A DNA stretch of 64,000 nt from Planomicrobium sp. Y74 (GTDB lineage: Bacteria > Bacillota > Bacilli > Bacillales_A > Planococcaceae). This document shows, piece by piece, positions 35,976 to 45,454 of this stretch. Each line of letters starts with the position of its first letter. The first letter of the stretch is position 1. Position numbers and translations under genes: made by a program. The notes beneath the pieces are model-generated. The model was given only the letters and a program-made list of their open reading frames with translations, did not search any database and was not told the DNA's origin. Where the stretch lies: positions 62,001-126,000 of the forward strand of contig NZ_RCWH01000001.1 of NCBI RefSeq assembly GCF_003668635.1, in the 5' to 3' direction.

Positions 35976-36337
35976 CTAGTATCGCTCTTTTCGTCTATGG
36001 CCAGCATAAAAGTCTGCAGCGTATACTGGGCCGCCTGTATGGTTTGGATAAAACGTTTCTTGCTTGTCTCCTTATAAAAACTCTGTACGAAAAATTGAGT
36101 CATCCCTTCAGCCGCTGTATCAATTTGAGGCTTATGGACATATTTCGGCCGTTCCTGCTGTATATAAAGAAGCGATTGCTCTTGCCATTGATTAATTTTA
36201 CTGTGCCAATAATCGGCATAGGGTTTAACGTCCTCGTAGAAATCTGGAACTGCATCACGTTCACGCATATCAAAAAAGCGATCCTGGCATTTTCCGCATT
36301 CATCATATAATAAGGAAGAAAGTTCACGAATATTCAT
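35972..36337 (-). CDS. yppE: YppE family protein (DUF1798)
   Basis: A 121-residue all-helical protein like B. subtilis YppE (about 123). Conserved look: LYDECGKCQDRFFDMRE, PYADYWHSKINQWQ, QSFYKETSKKRFIQTIQAAQ. Function unknown. It is first in the yppE-mrfA-mrfB-gpsB order and is translationally coupled to mrfA, which hints at a role near DNA repair but proves nothing. It diverges from recU across about 190 bp. Confidence 0.85.
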   Translation of the reverse strand: MNIRELSSLLYDECGKCQDRFFDMRERDAVPDFYEDVKPYADYWHSKINQWQEQSLLYIQQERPKYVHKPQIDTAAEGMTQFFVQSFYKETSKKRFIQTIQAAQYTLQTFMLAIDEKSDTR

Positions 36338-36527
36338 TTTTCAAGATCCCTCCAATGCCCTAAGTTTATCATATACGCCTATTGGAAACGACTCTGAACG
36401 AACAGACATTCTTTTTAATTGGCATTAACCTCCCTATCGGCTATCATGAATCTAGCGAAATGGAACTTTAGGGCTCATTCGTCGTCTAAATCTATGTGAT
36501 ATGATAAAGTAAGCGAGGTGTATCACA

Positions 36528-37139
36528 ATGGCAATCAACTATCCGAATGGAAAGAAGTTCGTTCCGCAAAAAGAACAGCAAACGGACCCCAAAAAGAAAA
36601 AAAAGAAAAAAGATTTCTCTTTCAGCAATCGGGGTAAAACACTAGAGGATGAATTGAATGAAACGAACGACTATTATCTTCAGCTCGGGCGGGCAGTCAT
36701 CCATAAAAAACCGGTTCCTGTCCAGATCGTGAGAGTCGAATATCCTTCAAGAAGCGCCGCCGTCATTAAGGAAGCTTATTTCCGTTCTCCATCCACCACT
36801 GATTATAACGGTGTATGGAACGGCAAATATATAGATTTTGAGGCAAAGGAAACGGAAAATAAAACATCGTTCCCGCTGAAGAATATACACGAACACCAAA
36901 TCCATCATATGGCACAGGTTAGAAAACACGACGGATTGGCTTTCCTGATCATTCGTTTTTCTTCCCTGGATCGTTATTTCATTGTTCCATTCGAAGCATT
37001 TGAATTTTTTTGGAATAGAATGATGGACGGTGGCAGGAAGTCAGTGACTCTGGCGGAAATTGAGGAAACCGGTGTCGAATTAAAACCTGGTGCGTTTCCA
37101 CGCATCGATTATTTGCCCCAGCTGCATAAATTTCAGTAG
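36528..37139 (+). CDS. recU: Holliday junction resolvase RecU
   Basis: A 203-residue protein. The catalytic core is DYNGVWNGKYIDFEAKETEN (Asp and the Glu-x-Lys pair of the endonuclease-like fold). The typical N-terminus is INYPNGKKF, and FLIIRFSSLDRYFIVPFEAF follows. RecU cuts four-way junctions during recombination and segregation. ATG at 36528 follows GCGAGGTG. ponA follows after 42 bp, the conserved recU-ponA pair. Confidence 0.96.
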   Translation: MAINYPNGKKFVPQKEQQTDPKKKKKKKDFSFSNRGKTLEDELNETNDYYLQLGRAVIHKKPVPVQIVRVEYPSRSAAVIKEAYFRSPSTTDYNGVWNGKYIDFEAKETENKTSFPLKNIHEHQIHHMAQVRKHDGLAFLIIRFSSLDRYFIVPFEAFEFFWNRMMDGGRKSVTLAEIEETGVELKPGAFPRIDYLPQLHKFQ

Positions 37140-37181
37140 AAAGCATCCGATTAAAGCACCAGTGAAAGTGAGGAACATTTT

Positions 37182-39923
37182 GTGAGCGAAAAACAAATGT
37201 CGCGCGAACAGCGCAGAAAAGCAATAGAACAGCAAAAGAAAAAAGGCAAGAAAAAGAAAAACTCCACAGGCGGCTGGTTTAAACGGATCATCCTGACGAT
37301 TCTCATTATTGGAGTCATCGGCCTGGTATTCGGCATCGGCCTTTTCACTTATTATGCCAGCAGTGCACCGGAACTTGATGAAGAACTGTTGCGCGATCCC
37401 ATTAGCCCAACTTTTTTAGCGGCGGACGGGGAAACAGAAATACCCTATATGACAGGTGAAGACCGTGAATACGTCAACTACGAAGATATTCCGAAGCTAA
37501 TGGAAAATGCGATTCTGGCAACAGAAGACAACCGCTTCTATGAACATCCCGGAATAGATATTATCCGCCTGGGTGGCGCGGTGATTGCGAACGTAACCGG
37601 CGGGTTCGGTTCACAGGGCGCCAGCACGATTACTCAGCAGGTCATCAAGAATTCATTCCTGAAAAACGACAAGACACTGGAACGGAAAGCGCAGGAAGCT
37701 TATCTGGCCTATCAGCTGGAACAGGAATATTCAAAAGAAGAAATCTTTGAAATGTATTTCAATAAAATCCTGATGTCAGGCAACACTTACGGATTTGGAA
37801 CAGCTTCCGAAAATTTTTTCGGTAAGCATGTGTCTGAACTCGAATTGCACGAAGCCGCGATGCTCGCAGGTATGCCTCAAAGCCCGAATGGCTACAACCC
37901 TTTCAATAATCCGGAACGTGCAGAAACTAGAAGAAATGTCGTATTAAGCCTTATGGAACAGCACGGAAAAATTACAACCGAAGAAAAAGAAGCTGCACAG
38001 GCCATTCCAGTTACTGAAACCCTATTGCCTGAAGAACAGCGCCCTGCTCCTCCAAGCGGCGAATATACAGCATTTATGGAAATGGTCGAAAATGAAATCG
38101 AAGCCCTCGATGGAGACATCTCCCTCGATGAAGGTTTGACTGTTCATACAACTCTTAAACCCGATGTTCAAAAAGCCGTAAATGAAACGATGGCTTCTGA
38201 TATTTTCTTCAACGATGAAGTACAATCCGCTTTGACGGTTGTGGATACTGAGACCGGAGCTATCCGCGCAATTGGTGCAGCACGCGAATACAGCGGAGAT
38301 GTCCGCCGCAATTACGCGACATCTCGTGACCGTCAGATCGGTTCCACTATCAAGCCATTGCTGGATTATGGTCCGGCAATCGAATACCTGAACTGGTCGA
38401 CGGGCAAGACTTTGGTGGATGAACCTTATTCTTATGAAGATGGTGGTAAGGAAGTTCGCAACTTCGATAACGACTACCTTGGTGAGATGACGATGCGCGA
38501 AGCTCTTTATCGCTCACGTAACGTACCAGCCGTTAAGACCTTAATTGAAGTTGGAACAAAAAATGCAAAAGAATTCACTCAGAAACTGGGTCTGAATTTT
38601 GGTGGGATTTTTGAATCTGCGGCAATCGGTTCGCCCGAAGAAAATATCAATACAGTAGAAATGGCTGGGGCTTTCGCAGCTTTTGGTAATGATGGCATCT
38701 ATACGAAGCCACATACCGTAACGAAAATCGTTTTCAGGGACGGCACGACTGAACAAGTAGTAGCGCCAGAATCAGTACCGGCTATGAAAGACAGTACAGC
38801 ATACATGGTTACTGACATGCTGCGAGACGTACTCAATCCAAATCTCTCAGGTGCTTCTGGAACGACTGCTGCTGTCAATGGTGTAGATATAGCAGGAAAG
38901 ACCGGAACAACGAATTACTCGGCTGAAGACCTTGAAAAATACGGGCATGACAGCAGTTCTGCTCCGGACATTTGGTTCGCAGGATATTCTCCTGAGTATT
39001 CAATTTCTGTTTGGAGCGGCTATCCTTCTAAAGAAGGAGCAATGGATACTGCTTCCAATGAACGTTTATTGTCTCAACAAGTATTTAAAGACATCATGTC
39101 TAAAATCTCTTCCCCGGATGCTGGAAGATTCCAGCAGCCCGAATCGGTTGTAGAAGCAACCATTGAAGTTGGAACTGAACCACTTCAATTGGCAAGCGAC
39201 TATACACCTTCAGATCAGAAGAGCACAGAATTATTCGTACGCGGCACAGTTCCTAATGAAGTATCTGAAGAATTCGTCCAGGAAGACCTGGATGCACCAA
39301 CAGGTTTGCGTGCTTCCGTTGATGGATCGAATGTTGAATTGACATGGAATTATGGTGACGTTGAAGATGTGCAGTTCGAAGTTGCTGTTGAAGCTGAGGG
39401 CAACCGTTCAGTACTTACTACAATTGATGATAAGTCCTATACCTACGAAGCGCTTGAAGAAGGCCGAGCGTATACTTTCAGCGTAACTGCAGTCAAAGAT
39501 GACCAGCGAAGCGATCCCGCTTCCGTTATCGTTGAAGTAACGCCGCCTGAAGAGCCGGAGGAACCGGAAGAAACTCCACCGGCAGATGAAGAAGCCCCTC
39601 CTGAAGATGAAGCTCCACCAGAAGACGAAGCCCCTCCTGAAGGAGAAGGAAATGGAGAAGGCAACGGAAATGGCGGAAATGAAGGTAACGGAGAAGGAAA
39701 TGGTGATGATGGTGAAACTCCGCCGGAGGACGGCGGAGATGGTGAAGGAGACGGTGAAACACCGCCTGAAGACGGCACCGGCGATGGAGAAAACTCCAAT
39801 GGCGAAGCCAATGGCGCTTCCGTCCCTCCCGCTAATGGAAATGGCAACAACGGAAATGGAAATAACGGGAATAATGGAAATGGCAACAATGAAGGCAATG
39901 GCAATAACGGTAACGAAGAATAA
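37182..39923 (+). CDS. ponA: Bifunctional penicillin-binding protein 1
   Basis: A 913-residue class A PBP. A basic cytoplasmic tail (Lys-rich, 1-33) and one membrane helix (35-57) are followed by a GT51 transglycosylase with catalytic Glu115 in ATEDNRFYEHPG. The transpeptidase has Ser388 in STIK, SRN (445-447) and KTGT (573-576). A fibronectin type III domain (about 703-788) and a 125-residue tail of Glu/Pro, Gly/Asn and Gly/Asp repeats close it. It polymerises and crosslinks peptidoglycan on the outer side of the membrane. GTG at 37182 follows GTGAGG. The tail codons repeat, for example GAAGCCCCTCCTGAAGA. Confidence 0.97.
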   Translation: MSEKQMSREQRRKAIEQQKKKGKKKKNSTGGWFKRIILTILIIGVIGLVFGIGLFTYYASSAPELDEELLRDPISPTFLAADGETEIPYMTGEDREYVNYEDIPKLMENAILATEDNRFYEHPGIDIIRLGGAVIANVTGGFGSQGASTITQQVIKNSFLKNDKTLERKAQEAYLAYQLEQEYSKEEIFEMYFNKILMSGNTYGFGTASENFFGKHVSELELHEAAMLAGMPQSPNGYNPFNNPERAETRRNVVLSLMEQHGKITTEEKEAAQAIPVTETLLPEEQRPAPPSGEYTAFMEMVENEIEALDGDISLDEGLTVHTTLKPDVQKAVNETMASDIFFNDEVQSALTVVDTETGAIRAIGAAREYSGDVRRNYATSRDRQIGSTIKPLLDYGPAIEYLNWSTGKTLVDEPYSYEDGGKEVRNFDNDYLGEMTMREALYRSRNVPAVKTLIEVGTKNAKEFTQKLGLNFGGIFESAAIGSPEENINTVEMAGAFAAFGNDGIYTKPHTVTKIVFRDGTTEQVVAPESVPAMKDSTAYMVTDMLRDVLNPNLSGASGTTAAVNGVDIAGKTGTTNYSAEDLEKYGHDSSSAPDIWFAGYSPEYSISVWSGYPSKEGAMDTASNERLLSQQVFKDIMSKISSPDAGRFQQPESVVEATIEVGTEPLQLASDYTPSDQKSTELFVRGTVPNEVSEEFVQEDLDAPTGLRASVDGSNVELTWNYGDVEDVQFEVAVEAEGNRSVLTTIDDKSYTYEALEEGRAYTFSVTAVKDDQRSDPASVIVEVTPPEEPEEPEETPPADEEAPPEDEAPPEDEAPPEGEGNGEGNGNGGNEGNGEGNGDDGETPPEDGGDGEGDGETPPEDGTGDGENSNGEANGASVPPANGNGNNGNGNNGNNGNGNNEGNGNNGNEE

Positions 39924-39930
39924 TTACACC

Positions 39931-39969
39931 AAAAAAACCTTAAGCATTTTCTGCTTAAGGTTTTTTTTT
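39931..39969. terminator. Terminator of recU-ponA
   Basis: AAACCTTAAGCA and TGCTTAAGGTTT pair perfectly around TTTTC, with seven A before and nine T after, so it works for the converging ypoC gene as well. Confidence 0.92.
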
Positions 39970-39974
39970 CTGTT

Positions 39975-40307
39975 CTATTTTAATCTATTGAGAATCGCTC
40001 GTTTTGAGGCGATTTTCTTATGCATTTCATTGAATAATTCCTGGAGCTGTCGATACGCGGCAAATGTGCTGCAGTTTGATTCTACAAAAACCAGTCTTTC
40101 GTGATTATTCAGCGGTTCAATCTTTTCTTCGTCCGAACTGCATTGTTCCAATAAAGATTTATATAAAATAATTCCTTCATTCATTAATGCCGCCGGACTG
40201 CTGTTCTTATTGACATGCAGAAACCTGATGTTTTCATCCAACTTAGCCCAGGTTTCGAAAAATGGCGAAATTCTCTCTTTTTCAATTGATCTCTGTAATG
40301 TTTTCAC
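39975..40307 (-). CDS. ypoC: YpoC-like protein
   Basis: A protein of about 110 residues from the GTG at 40307, overlapping the end of nth by 26 bases. The open frame extends to 40412 inside nth, but that part is a shadow. Features: helical, acidic-basic mixed (ERISPFFETWAKLDENIRFL; NCSTFAAYRQLQELFNEMHK). Position after nth matches B. subtilis ypoC. Function unknown. The start is uncertain because no strong binding site is visible. Confidence 0.6.
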   Translation of the reverse strand: MKTLQRSIEKERISPFFETWAKLDENIRFLHVNKNSSPAALMNEGIILYKSLLEQCSSDEEKIEPLNNHERLVFVESNCSTFAAYRQLQELFNEMHKKIASKRAILNRLK

Positions 40308-40962
40308 GCTTAACCAGCCCTTTTTTCTCGCGTTTCTGCCCTTCTCTGCATCTGTCGAATAAGGGACAGATATGGCAGCCGGGATTTTGCGATTTACAAT
40401 GGTAGCGTCCAAAGAAAATGATCTGGTGATGAGTTTTGGACCAATCTTCAGCCGGCGTCTTTTTCATTATGGTCTCTTCCACTTGGAGCGGCGAATCTTT
40501 CCAACGATTAAGCCCAAGGCGCTTCGCCACCCGTTCAACATGCGTATCAACTGCCAGTGCAGGGATTCCAAAAGCAACCGACACCACAACGTTTGCGGTC
40601 TTTCTTCCCACTCCAGGCAATGTCGTCAGCAAATCACGATCCGCTGGAACTTCACTGTTGAATTGATCAATCAGAATATGGCTCAATGCCTGGATGTTCT
40701 TGGCTTTATTCCGGAACAACCCGATTGAACGGATATCATCCTGAAGCTCTTCAAGCGGCACGGAGACATAATCTTCCGGTGTATGGTATTTCTTGAAAAG
40801 GTCTGCCGTCACTTTATTGACCAATTTATCCGTGCACTGCGCGGACAGCAAAGTCGCAATCAATAGATCAAACGGATTGCGGTGAATCAGCTCACAATGC
40901 GCATCAGGAAACATATGATCCATTTCCTCAAGACATAATTGCCATTCTTTTTTTGACATCAT
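40282..40962 (-). CDS. nth: Endonuclease III
   Basis: A 226-residue base-excision glycosylase/AP lyase. The helix-hairpin-helix is LPGVGRKTANVV with the catalytic Lys, the catalytic Asp is in AVDTHVERVA, and the iron-sulfur ligands are CKSQNPGCHICPLFDRC (Cys-x6-Cys-x2-Cys-x5-Cys). It removes oxidised pyrimidines from DNA. The ATG at 40962 lies after AGGTG; the GTG at 40971 overlaps that site. It follows dnaD by 12 bp. Confidence 0.96.
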   Translation of the reverse strand: MMSKKEWQLCLEEMDHMFPDAHCELIHRNPFDLLIATLLSAQCTDKLVNKVTADLFKKYHTPEDYVSVPLEELQDDIRSIGLFRNKAKNIQALSHILIDQFNSEVPADRDLLTTLPGVGRKTANVVVSVAFGIPALAVDTHVERVAKRLGLNRWKDSPLQVEETIMKKTPAEDWSKTHHQIIFFGRYHCKSQNPGCHICPLFDRCREGQKREKKGLVKRENITEIN

Positions 40963-40974
40963 TTCAATCACCTG

Positions 40975-41679
40975 CTAATTCCGTTCTTCCAGCCAATTAT
41001 AGAATTTCACTTTTTTTGCAGTGTTGTCTGTTGAAGGCTGAATCTGGATATTTTTTTCTCTGAAAGTTGCTGCATGTTTCGTAACTTCCGATGAAGTCTT
41101 GATATTCTTTTTCTTCCATTCGAAAAGGATGCGGTCAACATAGCGTAAACTCATTTTTTGCGAAATAACAGCTTCTTTCAATGCCATCCTGATGACCGCT
41201 GGTGTATGCCCGTCTTGGTCCATCCACATTGAAATCGTTTCAATTTCCATTGGTGAAAGAAAACGGCCGAATTCCTGTTCAAACAATTGGAATACCTGGC
41301 CTTCCATTTCTTTCTGCGAATGAACCTTCTCCTGATGTGCTTCCTTGTCGACACAATTAAGCAATCGATTCCATAAAGGCTGCAATGAGATATTTTCTGT
41401 CAGGATTTCATTTGCCGTTTCCTGTTCAATGGCAATGAACCCTTGCTGCATTAATTTCTGCAACATGGTCGTGACGCTTTTTTGAGAGCACATCATGCGT
41501 GCTCCGATTTCATCGGGAGTCGGAAATTGGTTTCCCGACTGCTGAAAAGCATGCACATGCATCAACAGCATGGCTTCCTCGTCCGAAATCTTCAATTCCT
41601 TATAAAATTGAAAAAAAAGCTGGGAAATGTGAACATTCCCCTTCTCGATCCATGTCTGAAGTCGATCTGGCTGTTTCAT
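40975..41679 (-). CDS. dnaD: DNA replication initiation protein DnaD
   Basis: A 234-residue protein: an N-terminal winged helix (TPDEIGARMMCSQKSVTTML) and a C-terminal DnaD/DnaB_2 domain (FGRFLSPMEIETISMWMD) with the YVDRILFEW motif. DnaD remodels the origin with DnaA and helps load helicase at oriC and at restart forks. ATG at 41679 with AAAGGTGG seven bases upstream. First gene of dnaD-nth-ypoC; the repeat at 41.7 kb lies between it and asnS, which are adjacent in B. subtilis. Confidence 0.93.
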   Translation of the reverse strand: MKQPDRLQTWIEKGNVHISQLFFQFYKELKISDEEAMLLMHVHAFQQSGNQFPTPDEIGARMMCSQKSVTTMLQKLMQQGFIAIEQETANEILTENISLQPLWNRLLNCVDKEAHQEKVHSQKEMEGQVFQLFEQEFGRFLSPMEIETISMWMDQDGHTPAVIRMALKEAVISQKMSLRYVDRILFEWKKKNIKTSSEVTKHAATFREKNIQIQPSTDNTAKKVKFYNWLEERN

Positions 41680-41739
41680 ATCCCAACCACCTTTCTTTTT
41701 TTAATTCTTTGTTAATTCTACTAAATAAATCGTCTAGAA

Positions 41740-42215
41740 ATCCGCTTTGGCGCTTAGGACAGTGCGAAGATTATGCTCCTGCGCACTGCTCGTCGCAAAG
41801 GAGGCGCCGCAAGTTCATGGCGCACCTTAGCTCCCGTAATAAGCCGAGAAGAACACTCGTCTTATTACTCCGCTCAGTCCATAGGCGCGCCTTTGCTGAG
41901 GTCCACTTTCTATTTAGAGAGTGAAGCACTCGAGACTCCTTTAACTCTTAGCGCAAATTTGAGCACCCACTCGGACGAAGGTCCGAGTTAGTATACTTCA
42001 ATCAATACATGGCTGAAAATACGTACGTTGTTATTGACTACTGAGATATGGAGTAAAACAGCGCAGACTCCCGGGGGAATAGAAACGCAGTTGGCTTTCC
42101 AACTGTGTTTCGAGCGAAGTGGTGAGATCCACTCGGTCGAAGTGTAACGAGACCGAGTTAGCTCAGCGCGAGCCCCCAGGAAAGCAAGCTGTTTTGCGGA
42201 ATATCGGCTACGTTA
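41740..42215. repeat. R1 repeat in inverted order, expanded by unique sequence
   Basis: The 560-base gap 41680-42240 holds inverted R1: e (TTATGCTCCTGCGCACTGCTC at 41774; CTCCCGTAATAAGCCGAGAA at about 41830), then an unfamiliar 150-base stretch. After that come d (GATATGGAGTAAAACAGCG at about 42045), c (CGAGTTAGCTCAGCGCGAGC at about 42155) and a (AGCTGTTTTGCGGAATATCG at about 42188). A second near-copy of c (CGAGTTAGTATACTTC) lies at about 41984, so part of the unit seems duplicated. The b module is absent, as in the 31.3 kb copy. Confidence 0.8.
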
Positions 42216-42240
42216 GATTTTTTATCCAATTTATATATTA

Positions 42241-43536
42241 TTACGGATACAAACGGTTCAATAAACGTGGGAATGGGATGGATTCGCGGACGTGTTCTGC
42301 TCCTGAAATCCATGCTACTGTGCGCTCTAATCCAAGTCCGAAGCCGGAATGCGGTACTGCGCCGTATTTGCTGAGATCCAAATACCATGCGTAAGCAGAT
42401 TCATCAAGATTATGTTCCTTGATGCGCTGCTTCATCAGCTCGTAATCGTAGATACGTTCTGATCCACCAATGATTTCACCGTAACCTTCCGGTGCTATCA
42501 AGTCGGCGCATAGAACAACGTCATCACGTTCCGGATGCGGCTGCATATAGAATGGCTTGATGCCGATCGGATAATTGATGATGAATACCGGCATGTCATA
42601 ACTTTCAGCGATGGCTGTTTCGTGCGGCGCACCAAAATCGTCGCCCCATTCGATATCGTTAAAGCCGTTATCATTCAACCATTTGATCGCTTCGTCATAA
42701 GTGATGCGCGGGAATGGCGCTTTTATTTTTTCAAGTTTCGATGTATCTCTATCAAGGCGATCCAGTTCAAGCTTGCAGTTTTTCAAAACAGATTGAACGA
42801 TATGGGATACAAATTGCTCCTGCACTTCAAGACTTTCTGCGTGTTCCATGAAAGCCATTTCCGGCTCAATCATCCAAAACTCGATCAAGTGACGGCGAGT
42901 TTTTGATTTTTCAGCGCGGAAAGTCGGTCCGAATGAGAATACTTTCCCTAATGCCATTGCGGCTGCTTCCATATAAAGCTGGCCAGATTGAGATAAAAAT
43001 GCATCTTCCTCAAAATATTTCGTGGCGAAAAGTTCAGATGTTCCTTCAGGTGCGGAACCGGTCAAAATTGGAGGATCCACTTTGACAAATCCATTGTCAT
43101 TGAAGAATTCATAAGTGGAACGAATAATTTCATTACGGATTTTCATGATGGCATGCTGTTTCCGTGAACGAAGCCACAGATGGCGGTTGTCCATCAAGAA
43201 TTCTGTGCCGTGTTCTTTTGGTGTAATCGGGAAATCTTTCGCTTCATGGATCACTTCGATGCCTGTGACTGCTAATTCATAACCGAATGCAGAACGCTCA
43301 TCCTCTTTTACTTCTCCCGTTACATAAAGGGATGTCTCCTGTGTTAAAGCTTTTGCTGCTGCGAAGACTTCTTCACCCACTTCAGCTTTAACCACTACAC
43401 CCTGCACAAACCCTGAGCCGTCACGCAATTGAAGAAATGCAATTTTACCACTTGACCGTTTATTGGCAACCCAAGCGCCCAGTTTAATCGTTTGACCATT
43501 ATATTTAGCCATTTCGGCAATTGTAATTTTTTTCAT
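42241..43536 (-). CDS. asnS: Asparaginyl-tRNA synthetase
   Basis: A 431-residue class IIb synthetase. The N-terminal OB-fold anticodon-binding domain ([20 protein letters not shown]) is followed by motif 2 ([20 protein letters not shown]) and motif 3 ([13 protein letters not shown]). The length is that of bacterial AsnRS, and B. subtilis AsnS shares the same start and core. It charges tRNA-Asn. ATG at 43536 has TTGGAGG five bases upstream. It is last in dinG-ypmA-ypmB-aspB-asnS; no T-box leader is seen. Confidence 0.96.
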   Translation of the reverse strand: MKKITIAEMAKYNGQTIKLGAWVANKRSSGKIAFLQLRDGSGFVQGVVVKAEVGEEVFAAAKALTQETSLYVTGEVKEDERSAFGYELAVTGIEVIHEAKDFPITPKEHGTEFLMDNRHLWLRSRKQHAIMKIRNEIIRSTYEFFNDNGFVKVDPPILTGSAPEGTSELFATKYFEEDAFLSQSGQLYMEAAAMALGKVFSFGPTFRAEKSKTRRHLIEFWMIEPEMAFMEHAESLEVQEQFVSHIVQSVLKNCKLELDRLDRDTSKLEKIKAPFPRITYDEAIKWLNDNGFNDIEWGDDFGAPHETAIAESYDMPVFIINYPIGIKPFYMQPHPERDDVVLCADLIAPEGYGEIIGGSERIYDYELMKQRIKEHNLDESAYAWYLDLSKYGAVPHSGFGLGLERTVAWISGAEHVRESIPFPRLLNRLYP

Positions 43537-43563
43537 ACTAGCCTCCAAGAATATGTTTTCAAC

Positions 43564-44754
43564 TTATTTCTGCCATCTTGCTGATACGAATTTACCGATT
43601 CGTTCCACCGCTTCATTCAATGCTTCCAATGAAGTTGCATAGGATAAACGAATGGTGGATGGAGCACCAAAGCCAGAACCAGGAATGACCGCAACATTAG
43701 CTTCCGTCAGCAATGCTTCAACGAATTCATCAACTGAAGCAAAACCAGTTTTCTCCGCTGCTTCCGACACGTCAGGCAATAGATAAAATGCCCCTTGAGG
43801 ACGAATTACGTTAAAACCTGGAATTGCTTCCAGCTTCGGAAAAATCTCTTCAAGCCTGCTGTCGAATGCCTGACGCATTTCTTCAACTGCTTCCTGTGGC
43901 CCGTTGTATGCTTCTATTGCAGCATACTGGGAAGTCGTTGTCGGGTTAGACGTCGAGTGGCTGGCAAGATTCGTCATAGCTTTGATTAATTTGGAATCCC
44001 CTGCCGCATAACCTATCCGCCACCCCGTCATAGAATGGGATTTGGAAACTCCGTTTACAATGATGGTGCGGTTTTTTGCATCTTCAGATAAAGTTGCAAT
44101 TGAAACGTGTTCTGCCCCACCGTAAATCAGCTTTTCATAAATCTCATCAGAAATGATCAAAATATCTTTCTCGCGGCAGACTTCCGCCAATTCCTGCAGT
44201 TCCTCTTTTGAATAGATCATGCCTGTCGGATTGCTCGGTGTATTGATCATGACCGCTTTTGTACGATCGGTAATTGCTTCACTCAATTGCTGGGGTGAAA
44301 TTTTATAGTTCTGGCTGGCTGTAGCTTCTATGTATACAGGCACTCCTTCAGCCAATTTCACTTGTTCCGGATAACTTACCCAGTAAGGAATCGGAATGAT
44401 TACTTCATCGCCTTTATCCAGTAATACCTGGAATAGGGTATACAGAACGTGTTTTGCTCCCACCCCCACCATTACTTCAGTTGGCGCATAAGTCAATTGC
44501 TGGTCACGCTTCAATTTTTTGATGATCGCTTCTTTCAAAGCAGGCAAACCACCCGCAGGGGTGTATTTCGTCTTGCCTTCCATCATGGATTTATATGCTG
44601 CCTGAAGAATATTTTCGGGGGTATTGTAATCTGGCTCTCCTGCTCCGAGTCCGATAATATCGACTCCCTGCGCTTTCAGTTCATTGGCCTTCGCTGTAAT
44701 GGCCAATGTTGTCGAAGGTGTCAATGTTTGAACGCGATTCGCTAATTTAATCAA
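43564..44754 (-). CDS. aspB: Aspartate aminotransferase AspB (class I)
   Basis: A 396-residue PLP-dependent enzyme of fold type I. The PLP lysine is Lys238 in NGVSKSHSMTGWRIGY. Asn174 (TPSNPTGMI) and Asp203 (ISDEIYEKL) contact the cofactor. It interconverts aspartate and oxaloacetate with glutamate. The pairing with asnS is conserved in Bacillales. ATG at 44754; ypmB ends 15 bp upstream. Confidence 0.95.
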   Translation of the reverse strand: MIKLANRVQTLTPSTTLAITAKANELKAQGVDIIGLGAGEPDYNTPENILQAAYKSMMEGKTKYTPAGGLPALKEAIIKKLKRDQQLTYAPTEVMVGVGAKHVLYTLFQVLLDKGDEVIIPIPYWVSYPEQVKLAEGVPVYIEATASQNYKISPQQLSEAITDRTKAVMINTPSNPTGMIYSKEELQELAEVCREKDILIISDEIYEKLIYGGAEHVSIATLSEDAKNRTIIVNGVSKSHSMTGWRIGYAAGDSKLIKAMTNLASHSTSNPTTTSQYAAIEAYNGPQEAVEEMRQAFDSRLEEIFPKLEAIPGFNVIRPQGAFYLLPDVSEAAEKTGFASVDEFVEALLTEANVAVIPGSGFGAPSTIRLSYATSLEALNEAVERIGKFVSARWQK

Positions 44755-44769
44755 AAGTCCTCAATCCCT

Positions 44770-45246
44770 TCACAAATTTAAAATCCTTTTCCAGATGGAA
44801 CCATCTTCTGCAGAAACATAAACATAATTTAGTTTGTCATTTTCTGTAAGAAATACTACTTCCCAGATTGTCTTGTTTTCTTCCCTGCCCAGTTTCGTAT
44901 GAAGCACTTCTTTCACTTCCATATCCTGAAGAGCGATACCGCGTGCTTCCTGTGCCGTTATCTTGCCATCAAGATGTGTTTCAGAGAGTTCCTGCCCACT
45001 TATCGGCACAAATACCGCTTTTAGTTTGCCTTCGCTGTCAGTTCCGATGACGGTTACGGATTTCTGGTCACTAGAGTAGACATAAGAACGACTGACTTCA
45101 GTGAGCAGATTTTCGTCCTTTACCTGGGTAATCGCGGTTTTTTCAACATCTGAAAAAGGTTTATTGCCTAGTATCAGGATTAAGATAGTCAGCACAATTG
45201 CCAGAAACGATAAAAATCCTGCTATAAATATGATCCATTGTTTCAT
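44770..45246 (-). CDS. ypmB: YpmB-like membrane-anchored protein
   Basis: A 158-residue protein with one N-terminal membrane helix (WIIFIAGFLSFLAIVLTILI) and an extracellular part built of two PepSY-like halves (AITQVKDENLLTEVSRSYVY; ITAQEARGIALQDMEVKEVL). Matches B. subtilis YpmB (about 161) in position. Function unknown. Confidence 0.85.
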   Translation of the reverse strand: MKQWIIFIAGFLSFLAIVLTILILILGNKPFSDVEKTAITQVKDENLLTEVSRSYVYSSDQKSVTVIGTDSEGKLKAVFVPISGQELSETHLDGKITAQEARGIALQDMEVKEVLHTKLGREENKTIWEVVFLTENDKLNYVYVSAEDGSIWKRILNL

Positions 45247-45260
45247 TTCATCACCTGAAC

Positions 45261-45431
45261 TTAAGTTTTATAAATCGTGAAGACCGCTTTCTCCGGGTCT
45301 TCTTTATCAAGCGCAAGGCCGAACATCAAATTATCGTGTTTTAATGTACGGTTGAGTGCATCGACCACTTTATATAAATCCGGCTGGTAAGCGACATTTA
45401 CAGTGGAAAGTATTTCAATTTTCGACTCCAT
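45261..45431 (-). CDS. ypmA: YpmA family protein
   Basis: A 56-residue protein, exactly the length of B. subtilis YpmA and clearly similar (MESKIEILSTVNVAYQPDLY; NLMFGLALDKEDPEKAVFTI). The ATG at 45431 follows AAAGGAAGG; the frame to 45458 would overlap the dinG stop. Function unknown. Confidence 0.88.
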   Translation of the reverse strand: MESKIEILSTVNVAYQPDLYKVVDALNRTLKHDNLMFGLALDKEDPEKAVFTIYKT

Positions 45432-45454
45432 CTGAATGACCTTCCTTTCATTTT

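Noticed and set aside
39443..39904. 153-residue Pro/Ser/Phe-rich frame antisense to the ponA tail
   Set aside because: Low-complexity shadow of the repetitive tail; no start signal.
40308..40412. N-terminal extension of ypoC inside nth
   Set aside because: It is fully overlapped by the conserved nth C-terminus with its Fe-S cysteines; the GTG at 40307 is the more economical start.
43537..43563. T-box leader before asnS
   Set aside because: Only 27 bases separate aspB and asnS, and no AGGGTGGNACCGCG-like sequence is seen upstream of the cluster.
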